A stretch of DNA of 32,332 nucleotides. It comes from Candidatus Gastranaerophilales bacterium. GTDB lineage: Bacteria > Cyanobacteriota > Vampirovibrionia > Gastranaerophilales > Gastranaerophilaceae. The stretch is from the NCBI GenBank assembly GCA_947624935.1, contig CANQML010000011.1, positions 1-32,332 on the forward strand, in the 5' to 3' direction. The notes beneath the pieces were generated by a model. That model was not told the origin of the DNA. It worked only from the letters and a program-made list of their open reading frames with translations, and did not search any database. Below are positions 1 to 7,238 of this stretch, one piece after another. The position numbers and the translations under genes are program-made. How positions within the stretch are numbered: the stretch's first letter is position 1; every line of letters starts with the position of its first letter.

Positions 1-167
1 AACGAAGTGACGAAGCAATCCATTTGACCCCTCACCCCGTCGCTACGCTCCTCCCCTCTCCCGCAAGGGGCGAGGGGGCATGTCACAATAATAGTGGCAC
101 TCCACAGAGGTTAATTAATGTAAAGGGCTTAGCGCGAGCGAGCAGAGGGCGAGCTTTGTCGTCGAAA
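1..167. repeat. Repeat-rich leader region before the first prepilin gene
   Basis: No independent gene is visible here. The stretch is richer in G and C than its surroundings. It contains the motif CGAAGTGACGAAGCAATCCA (2-21 in the window) and a C-rich/G-rich inverted block around 48-76 (CCCCTCTCCCGCAAGGGG). It also contains a CGCGAGCGAGCA motif (about 132-143) that recurs at 209-220 and, inverted, near 27469-27482 and 27546-27556. The reading frame of the following prepilin stays open back to 24. The translated product there is repeat-like and does not resemble a leader peptide, so I treat it as non-coding repeat. Confidence 0.55.
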
Positions 168-905
168 ATGACAAAGTCATTGCAGACGACAAGCGCAGAC
201 CCGTTTAACGCGAGCGAGCAAGACTTCACTTATTCGCCTATTCGCTTATTCACTTCAAAATGCGCAGCGTTTACGTTAGCGGAAATCCTCGTCACGTTAG
301 CCGTTATCGGTATAGTTGCAACCATGACCATTCCGAATTTGGTCAATAACTACAAAACTCAGGTTAATGTCGTTAAGATTAAAAAGTTTTATTCCATGTT
401 CAATCAGGCAATAGAGCTCTCTGAAGCTGATAACGGACCTATTAATAGCTGGTTTCTTGATTGTGGTACCACAAGTGAACCTACATGCACAATCGATGAG
501 GTTGAAGATTGGTATAATAATTATTTAGGCAAATATATAAAAACTACAAAAGTAGAAAAAGATTCTCAATCAACTCCAAATCGTTTGTATTTGTATTTTG
601 CTGACGGGAGTGTAGTCGATTTGTTTGTTTCTATGAGAGATGTATCGTTGTACACGTCTAAAGGTGACTACTATTTTGCATTTATATTTAACGGTAAAAG
701 TATGACCAATGGGCCTGAGCAGTGGGAAAATTGTTCAAGTTATTTGGATACATATTGTTATTATTGGGACGGGACAAGAGAAGGGTTAATTGAAGGACGT
801 AATTATGCGGAGGCAGCTGCGAAGAAGAACAGTGCGTATTGCACAAAACTTTTGCAATATGACGGCTGGGTTGTAAAAGACGATAACCCTTGCAAATACT
901 ATTGA
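168..905 (+). CDS. Type IV prepilin-like protein (FTLAE class)
   Basis: This 245-residue protein has a class III/prepilin-type N-terminal signal. A leader of about 34 residues ends in KCAA, followed by FTLAEILVTLAVIGIVATMTIP, a hydrophobic helix with the conserved Glu at +5. Prepilin peptidase normally cuts after Gly; here the -1 residue is Ala. The rest is a soluble, Cys-containing pilin or pseudopilin head, with Cys pairs near the C-terminus (CSSYLDTYC, CTKLL, NPCKYY). I prefer ATG 168 because it begins MTK, as does the second prepilin at 31303. The frame also has an upstream ATG at 24, but that segment is repeat DNA. A hairpin (AATGAC/GTCATT at 167-181, nested in TTGTCGTC/GACGACAA at 156-192) covers this start, and no clear ribosome binding site is seen. 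The 3' end overlaps the convergent downstream gene by 7 nt. Confidence 0.8.
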   Translation: MTKSLQTTSADPFNASEQDFTYSPIRLFTSKCAAFTLAEILVTLAVIGIVATMTIPNLVNNYKTQVNVVKIKKFYSMFNQAIELSEADNGPINSWFLDCGTTSEPTCTIDEVEDWYNNYLGKYIKTTKVEKDSQSTPNRLYLYFADGSVVDLFVSMRDVSLYTSKGDYYFAFIFNGKSMTNGPEQWENCSSYLDTYCYYWDGTREGLIEGRNYAEAAAKKNSAYCTKLLQYDGWVVKDDNPCKYY

Positions 906-1414
906 TCGCTTTCGTGCCGGTCGTTATCCTTCATCAGCTTTGCAAAGTCCGACGGCTTAATGCTTTGTACGAAGTTTTTGAACTCTTGCGCTTCTTCTTC
1001 GTCTTTTGCCGTATCTGTTGAGACAGACCCGCTTGATAAAACCTTTGCAGAAATAAATATTGGCGCATCAACCCTTATCGCAACCGCAATGGCATCCGAG
1101 GGGCGGGAATCTATTTCAAGCACCTCATCATTTTTGTCTTTTAAAAATAACGTTGCGTAATAGGTTTCTTTTTCAACATCATTTATTTCAACTCTATCCA
1201 GCGTATAGCCAGCTTTTTCAATAATATTTATAATCAAGTCATGCGTCATGGGGCGCGAAACGTTCAGGTTTTCGATTTTTCTTATAATCGCGCTGGCTTC
1301 TGCCGAACCTATCCATATCGGCAAAGCTTTTCGGTTGTCTTTATCGTGCAAAACAACAATCGGTGAACCTGTTCTCGTATCAAGGGCTATGCCCATTACT
1401 CGCATTTCTATCAT
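899..1414 (-). CDS. Bifunctional nuclease family (BFN/DUF151) protein
   Basis: This 171-residue protein matches the DUF151/bifunctional nuclease family. The N-terminus reads MIEMRVMGIALD..TGSPIVVLHD, followed by LPIWIGSAEASAI. The family core (RPMTHDL near residues 55-61, then AT-rich beta strands and the SRPSDAIAVAIR signature around residues 103-114) is present. Related proteins in plants and some bacteria are reported to have DNase/RNase activity; activity here is inferred only from family. A short acidic tail (TAKDEEEAQEF) follows the domain. The start has an AGGAAGG ribosome binding site that overlaps the thiG stop codon 9 nt upstream, so translation is probably coupled to thiG. Confidence 0.85.
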   Translation of the reverse strand: MIEMRVMGIALDTRTGSPIVVLHDKDNRKALPIWIGSAEASAIIRKIENLNVSRPMTHDLIINIIEKAGYTLDRVEINDVEKETYYATLFLKDKNDEVLEIDSRPSDAIAVAIRVDAPIFISAKVLSSGSVSTDTAKDEEEAQEFKNFVQSIKPSDFAKLMKDNDRHESDQ

Positions 1415-1423
1415 AAAACCTTC

Positions 1424-2191
1424 CTAATTCTTTCCTACAACGCCGACTAACGGAGATGATGCCGATGCAATTTCTTTTTTTGGTATTCTGCCTGCCTCAT
1501 ACGCCGCATGACCTGCTATAACGCCATATTTAAACGCTTCTGCCATTTTTACGGGGTCTTGAGCTTTTGCAATCGCTGTATTTATCAAACAGAAATCCGC
1601 ACCGCATTCCATAACAGCCGCCGCATCTGACGGAACTCCTATCCCTGCATCCACAACGACAGGGATGTTTGACTGCTCAATTATAATTTTAATGTTTTCA
1701 AGTGTTTTTATCCCCTGACCTGAACCGATTGGCGATGCCAACGGCATTATTGTGGCACATCCGATTTCTTCCAAACGTTTTGCCAAAATCGGGTCTGCAT
1801 TTATATAAGGTAATACCGTAAATCCTTCATCCACCAGCACTTTTGCAGCGTCAAGCGTTGCAATCGGATCGGGCATCAGGTATTTCGGATCGGGTATAAC
1901 TTCTAGTTTTATCCAATTATTTATTCCCATAGCACGTGAAAGTCTTGCAACCCGAATTGCTTCTTCTGCGGTTGCGCAACCTGCTGTGTTAGGCAAAAGC
2001 CAATATTTATCAAGGTCTAAATGCTCCATTAAGCCGACATGCCCCGGGGCATTCATATCGACTCGGCGGATTGCAACAGTTACAATTTCCGCTCCGCTTG
2101 CATCAAGCGCTCTTTCCATTGTGTCAAAGTCGCTGTATTTGCCTGTTCCTACCATTAAACGTGATGTAAATTCTTTATCTGCTATTTTCAT
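1424..2191 (-). CDS. thiG: Thiazole synthase ThiG
   Basis: This 255-residue protein covers the whole ThiG TIM-barrel length. ThiG makes the thiazole phosphate moiety of thiamine from 1-deoxyxylulose 5-phosphate, dehydroglycine and ThiS-thiocarboxylate in the cytoplasm. Recognisable blocks are [12 protein letters not shown] (11-22), [22 protein letters not shown], the Schiff-base lysine K95 in [21 protein letters not shown] and [13 protein letters not shown]. The start has AAGGAG 7 nt upstream, and a TATAAT box lies at 2212-2217 on the minus strand. No thiS, thiF, thiH or thiO is adjacent, and no TPP riboswitch is visible in the 87 nt between it and tRNA-Ser, which is unusual for a thiamine gene. 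It is followed by the BFN-family gene in a probable two-gene operon. Confidence 0.96.
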   Translation of the reverse strand: MKIADKEFTSRLMVGTGKYSDFDTMERALDASGAEIVTVAIRRVDMNAPGHVGLMEHLDLDKYWLLPNTAGCATAEEAIRVARLSRAMGINNWIKLEVIPDPKYLMPDPIATLDAAKVLVDEGFTVLPYINADPILAKRLEEIGCATIMPLASPIGSGQGIKTLENIKIIIEQSNIPVVVDAGIGVPSDAAAVMECGADFCLINTAIAKAQDPVKMAEAFKYGVIAGHAAYEAGRIPKKEIASASSPLVGVVGKN

Positions 2192-2278
2192 TGTTTTTTC
2201 TCCTTAATTTAATTATAATCTAAAAATATTTTTTAGACTGCTTTAAAAATAAAATATTTGTGTTAAAATAAGTCATGT

Positions 2279-2368
2279 GGAGTAGTGGCCGAGTGGCTGA
2301 AGGCGGCACCCTGCTAAGGTGTTATGTGGGTCTAACCTGCATCCAGGGTTCAAATCCCTGCTACTCCG
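2279..2368 (+). tRNA. tRNA-Ser (GCU)
   Basis: A 90-nt class II tRNA. The acceptor strands GGAGTAG/CTACTCC pair fully, with discriminator G at 2368. The D-arm reads GGCCGAGTGGCTGAAGGC. The anticodon arm GCACC-CTGCTAA-GGTGT carries GCT at 2313-2315. A long variable arm and the T-arm CAGGGTTCAAATCCCTG follow. No 3' CCA is encoded. Seven Ts follow directly (2369-2375). Unlike the other two tRNAs in this window, it has no self-derived fragments around it. Confidence 0.96.
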
Positions 2369-2436
2369 TTTTTTTATGAAAAAGACACACACGTCGAACT
2401 TTTGCAAACCGTAAAAATTTTTTGTTGATTTTTGCA

Positions 2437-2460
2437 AAATGTAATAAAACGATTACATTT
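2437..2460 (-). terminator. Hairpin at the end of the exported GH13 gene
   Basis: A perfect 9-bp inverted repeat (AAATGTAAT / ATTACATTT) with a 6-nt loop spans the GH13 stop codon. It is AT-only in the stem and is followed on the minus strand by a weak T-run, so its strength as an intrinsic terminator is uncertain. Confidence 0.4.
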
Positions 2461-4453
2461 TTATCCAAACAACTTCGTAGGGTTTTAGTCTTACACTCAG
2501 TTGTTTATTCTCAACAGATGCTTTTACCATTTTGTCCGTTAAAAGGTCATAGAAATAAACTTCCTTGGGCTTTTTGCCAAAATCATCATCAATCATATTT
2601 ATTGTTGCTCTTACTTTATCATTTGACAGATTGTTTATAACAACAACACGCATTTTGTCGGTTGCTCTGATAAATGACAGCACATTAGATGATTCCGATT
2701 TTGCCTCTACAAACGAACCTCTTGTCATAACAGGATATTCACGTCTTATTTTGATGAGCTTTTTAACTTGTTCATAGACCCTGTTATTGTAAGACCCTTT
2801 TGTATTAACCGCATCATTAAAGGCACTTTGCGGTATCGGGCCTCTGTTTATGTCACGACTGTCAAAACTCGTTAGCATATCGTCTTTTTTGGATCTGTGT
2901 TTGGCAGATTTTTTGGCGTTTGCAAAATTGTTTTGAACCCCTATTTCATCGCCGTAATAAATTATAGGAACTCCCGGAAGTGACATTAAAATTGAAAAAG
3001 CCATTCCTATCCTGTCCGGATTGTTATCTAAAAAGTTTGCAAGTCTGCCGCTTACGCCAAATCCTTTTCTAAATCCCGCACCTTTTGGCGCCAAATCGTC
3101 ATATATCAACTCTCTTATTTTTTCGTCTGACATCTCAAGCGTTAATTCGTCATGAACCCTCAAAAAAATTGCCCATGCCGCCGATTGCGGGATTTGAGGA
3201 GTTTGTTTGTATGCTTTCCAAAAATAAGAATTGTCTTTTGAAACCAATGACGCCCAAATGGCGGGCATATAAGGGAAATTATACGCAAGCTGGACTTCAT
3301 CCGTTCTGGTTAACTCTCTAACCTGCGCATTTATAACGGGTTTAACTTTTCTTTCGTCGCCAAAGTACGGTAAAATCTTATCCGGCATCTGGCATGCTTC
3401 CGCCTGTATAACCGAACGCGGTGCAACAGCTTGAATGTAGGCGCTCAAAAGCTTTATAATCCTGTGGGTTTTTTGCAGATTTTCGGCATCCGTTCCTTCT
3501 TCTTTTATAAGGTATGGAATTGCATCCATTCTGAATATATCAATTCCTAAATTCGCCCAAAAACTTATCGTTTCAAGGTTGTAATATAACACGTCCGGAT
3601 TTTCCCAGTTCACGTCAAGTTGAAACGGATAAAATGTATGATAAATCCAATAATCCTTGCCGTTAACAGTTATTTTCCGGTAATGATTATCGCTAATTTC
3701 CGGAAAAATAAGCCGTCTTTTGGAAATTTTCCCGTTCGCCTCTTTGTATTCAACCACATATCCCAGTTTGGAATCCTTGTATTTCTTATATTCCGGCATT
3801 GTATCTTTTATTATAAATCTGTTTAGCATATTCAAATCGCCGTTTTGTAAATTTTTAAACCACTCGTGTTCTTCAGATACATGGTTTAATACCAAATCGG
3901 CTTTAATCTTAAATCCCTTTTCTCTTGCCGTGTTAATAAATTGCTTAAATTCGTTCATCCCACCCAAATCCGCTCTTACGTTTGTGGGATTTTTCACGTC
4001 AAATCCTGCATCGTTCATCGGCGAATCCGCAAACGGCAGTATATATATGGTCGTCACACCAAGGTTTTTTAAATAATCCAGCATTTTAATGTCATCTTTG
4101 AATGTGTTTGCAGAATTATTTTTTACCCCGAACTGGTCAGCGTAAAACATATAAATAACTTCATCTTTGTACCAGTCGTCAACCCTTGTCAAATCCTGTT
4201 CCCGTAAGCTTTGCGGTCGGGTTATTTTTGTCTTTAGCGCAATTCTTTCAACAACGGAATATATCTCGTCAACTCGTTCGGTTCCGTAAATCTTTGATAT
4301 AGATGTGCGAATTTCCTTTTCAAGTTTTGACGGGATTATGATATCAACGGCTTTGTGTTCTTTGTATGCTGTTGTGATAGGTTTTGCATAAGACATCGGA
4401 CAGCTTATTAAAACTGCCGATAGAATTGCTGCCGTTAATTTTTTCCAATCCAT
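2453..4453 (-). CDS. Exported trehalose-synthase-like GH13 enzyme
   Basis: This 666-residue protein has a signal peptide (MDWKK, hydrophobic LTAAILSAVLIS, then SYA|KP near residue 23). The GH13 regions are all visible: DLVLNH (186-191), GIDIFRMD with nucleophile D310, AEACQMPD with acid/base E352, and VHDELTLEM with H434/D435. AEA.Q.P..ILPYFG, HDELTLEM and LANFLDNNPDRIGM..SILMSLPGVPIIYYGDEIG are the pattern of GH13 subfamily 16 (trehalose synthase, maltose to trehalose), so alpha-glucoside rearrangement or hydrolysis is the likely chemistry. Trehalose synthases are normally cytoplasmic; export here suggests a periplasmic or secreted glucan or maltose role. The start has no ribosome binding site. 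A TATAAT box lies 6 nt upstream of ATG (4460-4465), so the mRNA may be leaderless. It lies 25 nt downstream of the flavodoxin gene. An alpha-amylase activity cannot be excluded. Confidence 0.85.
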   Translation of the reverse strand: MDWKKLTAAILSAVLISCPMSYAKPITTAYKEHKAVDIIIPSKLEKEIRTSISKIYGTERVDEIYSVVERIALKTKITRPQSLREQDLTRVDDWYKDEVIYMFYADQFGVKNNSANTFKDDIKMLDYLKNLGVTTIYILPFADSPMNDAGFDVKNPTNVRADLGGMNEFKQFINTAREKGFKIKADLVLNHVSEEHEWFKNLQNGDLNMLNRFIIKDTMPEYKKYKDSKLGYVVEYKEANGKISKRRLIFPEISDNHYRKITVNGKDYWIYHTFYPFQLDVNWENPDVLYYNLETISFWANLGIDIFRMDAIPYLIKEEGTDAENLQKTHRIIKLLSAYIQAVAPRSVIQAEACQMPDKILPYFGDERKVKPVINAQVRELTRTDEVQLAYNFPYMPAIWASLVSKDNSYFWKAYKQTPQIPQSAAWAIFLRVHDELTLEMSDEKIRELIYDDLAPKGAGFRKGFGVSGRLANFLDNNPDRIGMAFSILMSLPGVPIIYYGDEIGVQNNFANAKKSAKHRSKKDDMLTSFDSRDINRGPIPQSAFNDAVNTKGSYNNRVYEQVKKLIKIRREYPVMTRGSFVEAKSESSNVLSFIRATDKMRVVVINNLSNDKVRATINMIDDDFGKKPKEVYFYDLLTDKMVKASVENKQLSVRLKPYEVVWIKM

Positions 4454-4478
4454 AAGTTAATTATACACTAAACACGAA

Positions 4479-4964
4479 TTAATCGATATTTAAATTATCC
4501 GCCCATGCTTTAAGAGTTTGCATATCAGGGTTATGATTAAACAATTCGCCTTGAATGATTTCGGTTGAATTAGCAACGCTGTTTTTGAGGTTTTCTACGG
4601 TTCTTCCAAACCCGCTACCGCCTGAGGTTGCAAAAAGAATAATCTTTTTGTTTGAAAAATCGTGTTTTTCCAAGAATGTGTTAATAATAGTCGGTGCAAT
4701 ATACCACCAAATCGGAAATCCCAGAAAAATGACGTCATAATCCGTTACGGAAAAATCATCATCAACCATTTGTGGTCTGGAATTGTAATCTTTCATCTCA
4801 ACGGTGCTTCTGGCGTTTTTGTCCATCCAGTTTAAATCCGCATCGGAATAAGGAACCTCGGGCTTAATTTCATAGATATCGGCGCCGATGGCGTCTGCTA
4901 AATTTTGTGCAACGTGTTTTGTAACCCCGCTTGCCGAAAAATACGCAACTAAATTTTTACTCAT
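4479..4964 (-). CDS. Flavodoxin
   Basis: This 161-residue protein has a flavodoxin fold. The N-terminal FMN-phosphate loop YFSASGVTKHVA (8-19) is typical of the Flavodoxin_4 group. It is followed by DYDVIFLGFPIWWYIAPTIINTFLE, with the aromatic residues that cover the isoalloxazine ring, and LFATSGGSGFGRT. It would act as a cytoplasmic FMN one-electron carrier or NAD(P)H-linked quinone/flavin reductase-type protein. It has an AAGGAG ribosome binding site and a clear promoter (4982-5009). It is transcribed away from the TetR gene at 5112, so it is probably part of that regulator's target set. Confidence 0.88.
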   Translation of the reverse strand: MSKNLVAYFSASGVTKHVAQNLADAIGADIYEIKPEVPYSDADLNWMDKNARSTVEMKDYNSRPQMVDDDFSVTDYDVIFLGFPIWWYIAPTIINTFLEKHDFSNKKIILFATSGGSGFGRTVENLKNSVANSTEIIQGELFNHNPDMQTLKAWADNLNID

Positions 4965-4981
4965 AATAACTCCTTAAGATT

Positions 4982-5009
4982 ATTATATCTTTTTTCAGCG
5001 TTTAGTCAA
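4982..5009 (-). promoter_or_regulatory. Promoter of the flavodoxin gene
   Basis: On the minus strand, TTGACT (5004-5009) is followed by a 16-nt spacer and TATAAT (4982-4987). The predicted transcription start is near 4975, at the edge of the AAGGAG ribosome binding site. The -35 box extends into TGACTAAA, which matches one half of the TetR-type palindromes at 5065-5091. Confidence 0.75.
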
Positions 5010-5064
5010 TAGCGAATGATGTAAGGTGTGTTTTGAGTTGCCCCAGTTAAAATTCCTTAATATA

Positions 5065-5091
5065 TGACTAAAAGTCATTGACTTTTGGTCA
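5065..5091. promoter_or_regulatory. Tandem TGACT..GTCA palindromes, probable TetR operator
   Basis: Two 13-bp palindromic sites, TGACTAAAAGTCA (5065-5077) and TGACTTTTGGTCA (5079-5091), lie end to end with centres 14 bp apart. The second overlaps the -35 box and the start of the spacer of the TetR gene's own promoter. This fits autorepression by the adjacent TetR protein and possibly co-repression of the divergent flavodoxin gene. Confidence 0.75.
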
Positions 5092-5105
5092 GCATATTGT
5101 ATAAT
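5078..5105 (+). promoter_or_regulatory. Promoter of the TetR-flavoprotein-AKR operon
   Basis: TTGACT (5078-5083), a 16-nt spacer and TATAAT (5100-5105). Only 6 nt separate the -10 box from the ATG at 5112, so transcription probably begins at or next to the start codon, giving a leaderless message. Confidence 0.75.
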
Positions 5106-5111
5106 AGAAAT

Positions 5112-5729
5112 ATGGCAAACAGAAAAGAAAATGCTCTTAAAACCCGACAAAAATTGCTTGATACGGCAGAAAAACTGCTTAAAAATAAAGGGTTTAATAA
5201 TGTATCCGTTGAAGATATTACAAAAAATGCCAATGTCGCAAAAGGCACTTTTTATGTTTATTTTAAACATAAAGAAAATATTTTGACGGAAATTTGCAGA
5301 GGATATTTTAAGAAAATCGAATTACAGCTTGACGAAATGAAATCAAGTAATATTGAAGAAAAATTGACGGTGTATGTTGATGAATTTATGAATGCGGTTG
5401 AAATATATGGAATTAATATTTGCAGAGAGTGGATTAAAGGTGTAATTGACCCAAATCATGCTAATGAAGATATGGATAAAAGCAAATGGAAATACGATTA
5501 TGATATGTTGGAGGGAATCTTAAAAACCGCAATTAAAAATAAAGAATTAAAGAAAAATACACCTGTTGAGCTTTTGACGCATTTAATCATTTCCGAATTA
5601 TACGGAATGATGACGGTTTGGTGTATGTCAGACGGGGTTTTTGAACCAAAAGATTGGACAAAGAAATTTTGTGAAATTCAATTAAAAGAGATGTTAGGTA
5701 ATTTTATTATAAAGAAAGGCAAATTATGA
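5112..5729 (+). CDS. TetR/AcrR-family transcriptional repressor
   Basis: This 205-residue protein has the standard TetR layout. An N-terminal helix (RQKLLDTAEKLL) is followed by the helix-turn-helix VSVEDITKNANVAKGTFYVYFKHKENIL (about residues 32-59) and a helical ligand-binding and dimerisation domain. I place the start at ATG 5112 because it gives the usual family N-terminus; a TTG 27 nt upstream is also open but lies inside the promoter. No ribosome binding site is present, which fits a leaderless transcript. Its stop overlaps the next start as ATGA, so it is co-transcribed and translationally coupled with the flavoprotein gene. Palindromes directly upstream make autorepression likely. The ligand is unknown; the neighbouring reductases suggest a reactive electrophile, quinone or aldehyde. 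Confidence 0.9.
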   Translation: MANRKENALKTRQKLLDTAEKLLKNKGFNNVSVEDITKNANVAKGTFYVYFKHKENILTEICRGYFKKIELQLDEMKSSNIEEKLTVYVDEFMNAVEIYGINICREWIKGVIDPNHANEDMDKSKWKYDYDMLEGILKTAIKNKELKKNTPVELLTHLIISELYGMMTVWCMSDGVFEPKDWTKKFCEIQLKEMLGNFIIKKGKL

Positions 5730-6265
5730 GCAAAAAAGTTTTAATTTTATCAGGCAGCCCAAGAATTGGCGGAAATTCGGATATTTTGTGCGATGAATTT
5801 AAAAAAGGTGCGCTTGAATCGGGTAATGAGGTCGAAAAAATCAACATCGCAAAAATGAAAATAGATTATTGCAAAGGCTGTTATTATTGCACAAAAAGCG
5901 GCGGGGTTTGTGCAATAAAAGACGATATGGCACAAATTTTACAAAAAATGATAGATTCCGATGTGATAGTTTTATCAAGCCCTGTTTATTTTTATTCAAT
6001 TGACGCGCAGTTAAAAGCGCTTATAGATAGAACCGTTGCACGCTGGACGGAAGTCAAAAACAAAGACTTTTACTATATTGCAACATGTGCCGACGGCATT
6101 GAAGGCTTAAATCGAACTATAGAATGTTTCAGAGGCTATGCCGATTGCGTTCAAGGTGCAAGGGAATGCGGAATAATCTATGGGCATAGCGTTTATGAAA
6201 AAGGTGAAATTTTAGATAAGCCCGCAATGAAAGAGGCTTATGAAATGGGAAAATCTATAAAATAA
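5726..6265 (+). CDS. NADPH-dependent FMN reductase / Fe-S flavoprotein
   Basis: This 179-residue protein belongs to the flavodoxin-like NADPH-dependent FMN reductase superfamily. The FMN-binding loop is LSGSPRIGGNSD (8-19). A cysteine cluster C49-X2-C52-X2-C55-X6-C62 follows, matching the compact motif of iron-sulfur flavoproteins. VLSSPVYFYSIDAQLKALIDR is the conserved flavin-contacting segment. It probably reduces a small organic substrate or a partner flavodoxin in the cytoplasm. The start overlaps the TetR stop (ATGA), and the aldo/keto reductase follows 12 nt after its own stop, so all three genes form one operon. Confidence 0.88.
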   Translation: MSKKVLILSGSPRIGGNSDILCDEFKKGALESGNEVEKINIAKMKIDYCKGCYYCTKSGGVCAIKDDMAQILQKMIDSDVIVLSSPVYFYSIDAQLKALIDRTVARWTEVKNKDFYYIATCADGIEGLNRTIECFRGYADCVQGARECGIIYGHSVYEKGEILDKPAMKEAYEMGKSIK

Positions 6266-6277
6266 GGAGAACATATT

Positions 6278-7120
6278 ATGCAAACAGTCAAATTAAACAA
6301 CGGGATTGACATGCCGATTTTAGGGTTTGGTGTTTATCAGGTATCAAACCAAGAAACAGAGCGTGCGGTTTCGGATGCCATAAGCGTCGGTTATAGAATG
6401 TTTGATACCGCTCAAGCTTATGCAAACGAAGAAGGTGTCGGCAATGCCATTAAAAAATCAGGCATTGACAGAAGTGAATTTTTTGTTGTAACAAAAATTT
6501 GGATTTCAAATTATGGCGAAGATAAAGCCTATCAATCAATTTTAAGGTCATTAGAAAAATTACAGACCGACTACATCGATTTATTATTGCTCCATCAGCC
6601 TTTTAATGATTACTACGGAGCATATAGGGCTATGGAAAGAGCTTACAGGGAAGGCAAAGTCCGTTCAATCGGTGTATCGAATTTTTACGCCGACAGATTT
6701 GTTGATTTGGCACATTTCGTTGAAATTAAACCCGCGATAAATCAAATGGAAACACATGTTTTTAATCAACAATCGGAATTAAAAAAATATTTGGATAAAT
6801 ATAACACTCATCTTATGGCATGGGGACCTTTTGCCGAGGGCAGAAATAATATGTTTAAAAATGAAACACTTGTCGCAATCGGTGAAAGATATAATAAATC
6901 ATCGGCTCAAACAGCGTTAAGATTTTTAACTCAGGAAGGCGTAATTGTTATTCCTAAATCAGTCAGAAAAGAGAGAATGGAACAGAACTTTAACGTATTT
7001 GATTTTAAACTGATGCAGGAAGAACTTGCTCAAATAAGAGCATTAGATACAAAAAAGAGTTTGTTTTTCTCTCATCAAGACCCGCAAACGGTTGAAATGA
7101 TTATTAATTTAATAAGATAA
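6278..7120 (+). CDS. Aldo/keto reductase
   Basis: This 280-residue protein is a full-length aldo/keto reductase of the 2,5-diketogluconate reductase-like group. The catalytic tetrad is visible as D43 (MFDTAQ), Y48 (AYANE), K73 (VVTKIW) and H106 (LLLHQPF). The NADPH-binding C-terminal part includes VIPKSVRKERMEQN. It reduces aldehydes or ketones in the cytoplasm; the physiological substrate cannot be read from sequence. It has an AAGGAG ribosome binding site and is the last gene of the TetR-controlled operon. Together with the flavoprotein and divergent flavodoxin it forms a small reductive detoxification cluster. Confidence 0.93.
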   Translation: MQTVKLNNGIDMPILGFGVYQVSNQETERAVSDAISVGYRMFDTAQAYANEEGVGNAIKKSGIDRSEFFVVTKIWISNYGEDKAYQSILRSLEKLQTDYIDLLLLHQPFNDYYGAYRAMERAYREGKVRSIGVSNFYADRFVDLAHFVEIKPAINQMETHVFNQQSELKKYLDKYNTHLMAWGPFAEGRNNMFKNETLVAIGERYNKSSAQTALRFLTQEGVIVIPKSVRKERMEQNFNVFDFKLMQEELAQIRALDTKKSLFFSHQDPQTVEMIINLIR

Positions 7121-7201
7121 AATAAAGACAAAGGCGTAACACCCGCTCAAATATCCGGATGATAAAAATGATTTTGTAAACCCTAATATGAGATTTTAAA
7201 A

Positions 7202-7218
7202 GCTGATAATTTATCAGC
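7202..7218. terminator. Hairpin between convergent genes
   Basis: GCTGATAA / TTATCAGC, an 8-bp palindrome with almost no loop (realistically 6 bp with a 5-nt loop). It is followed by ATTTATTTT on the plus strand and TTTTAAAA on the minus strand. It may serve both the AKR operon and the opposing MBOAT operon. The rest of 7121-7238 shows no feature. Confidence 0.5.
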
Positions 7219-7238
7219 ATTTATTTTGAAACCAAATT

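Noticed and set aside
2192-2278. TPP riboswitch before thiG
   Set aside because: The 87-nt gap has no CTGAGA or ACCTGA-type core; it contains only an AT-rich inverted repeat and a -10 box.
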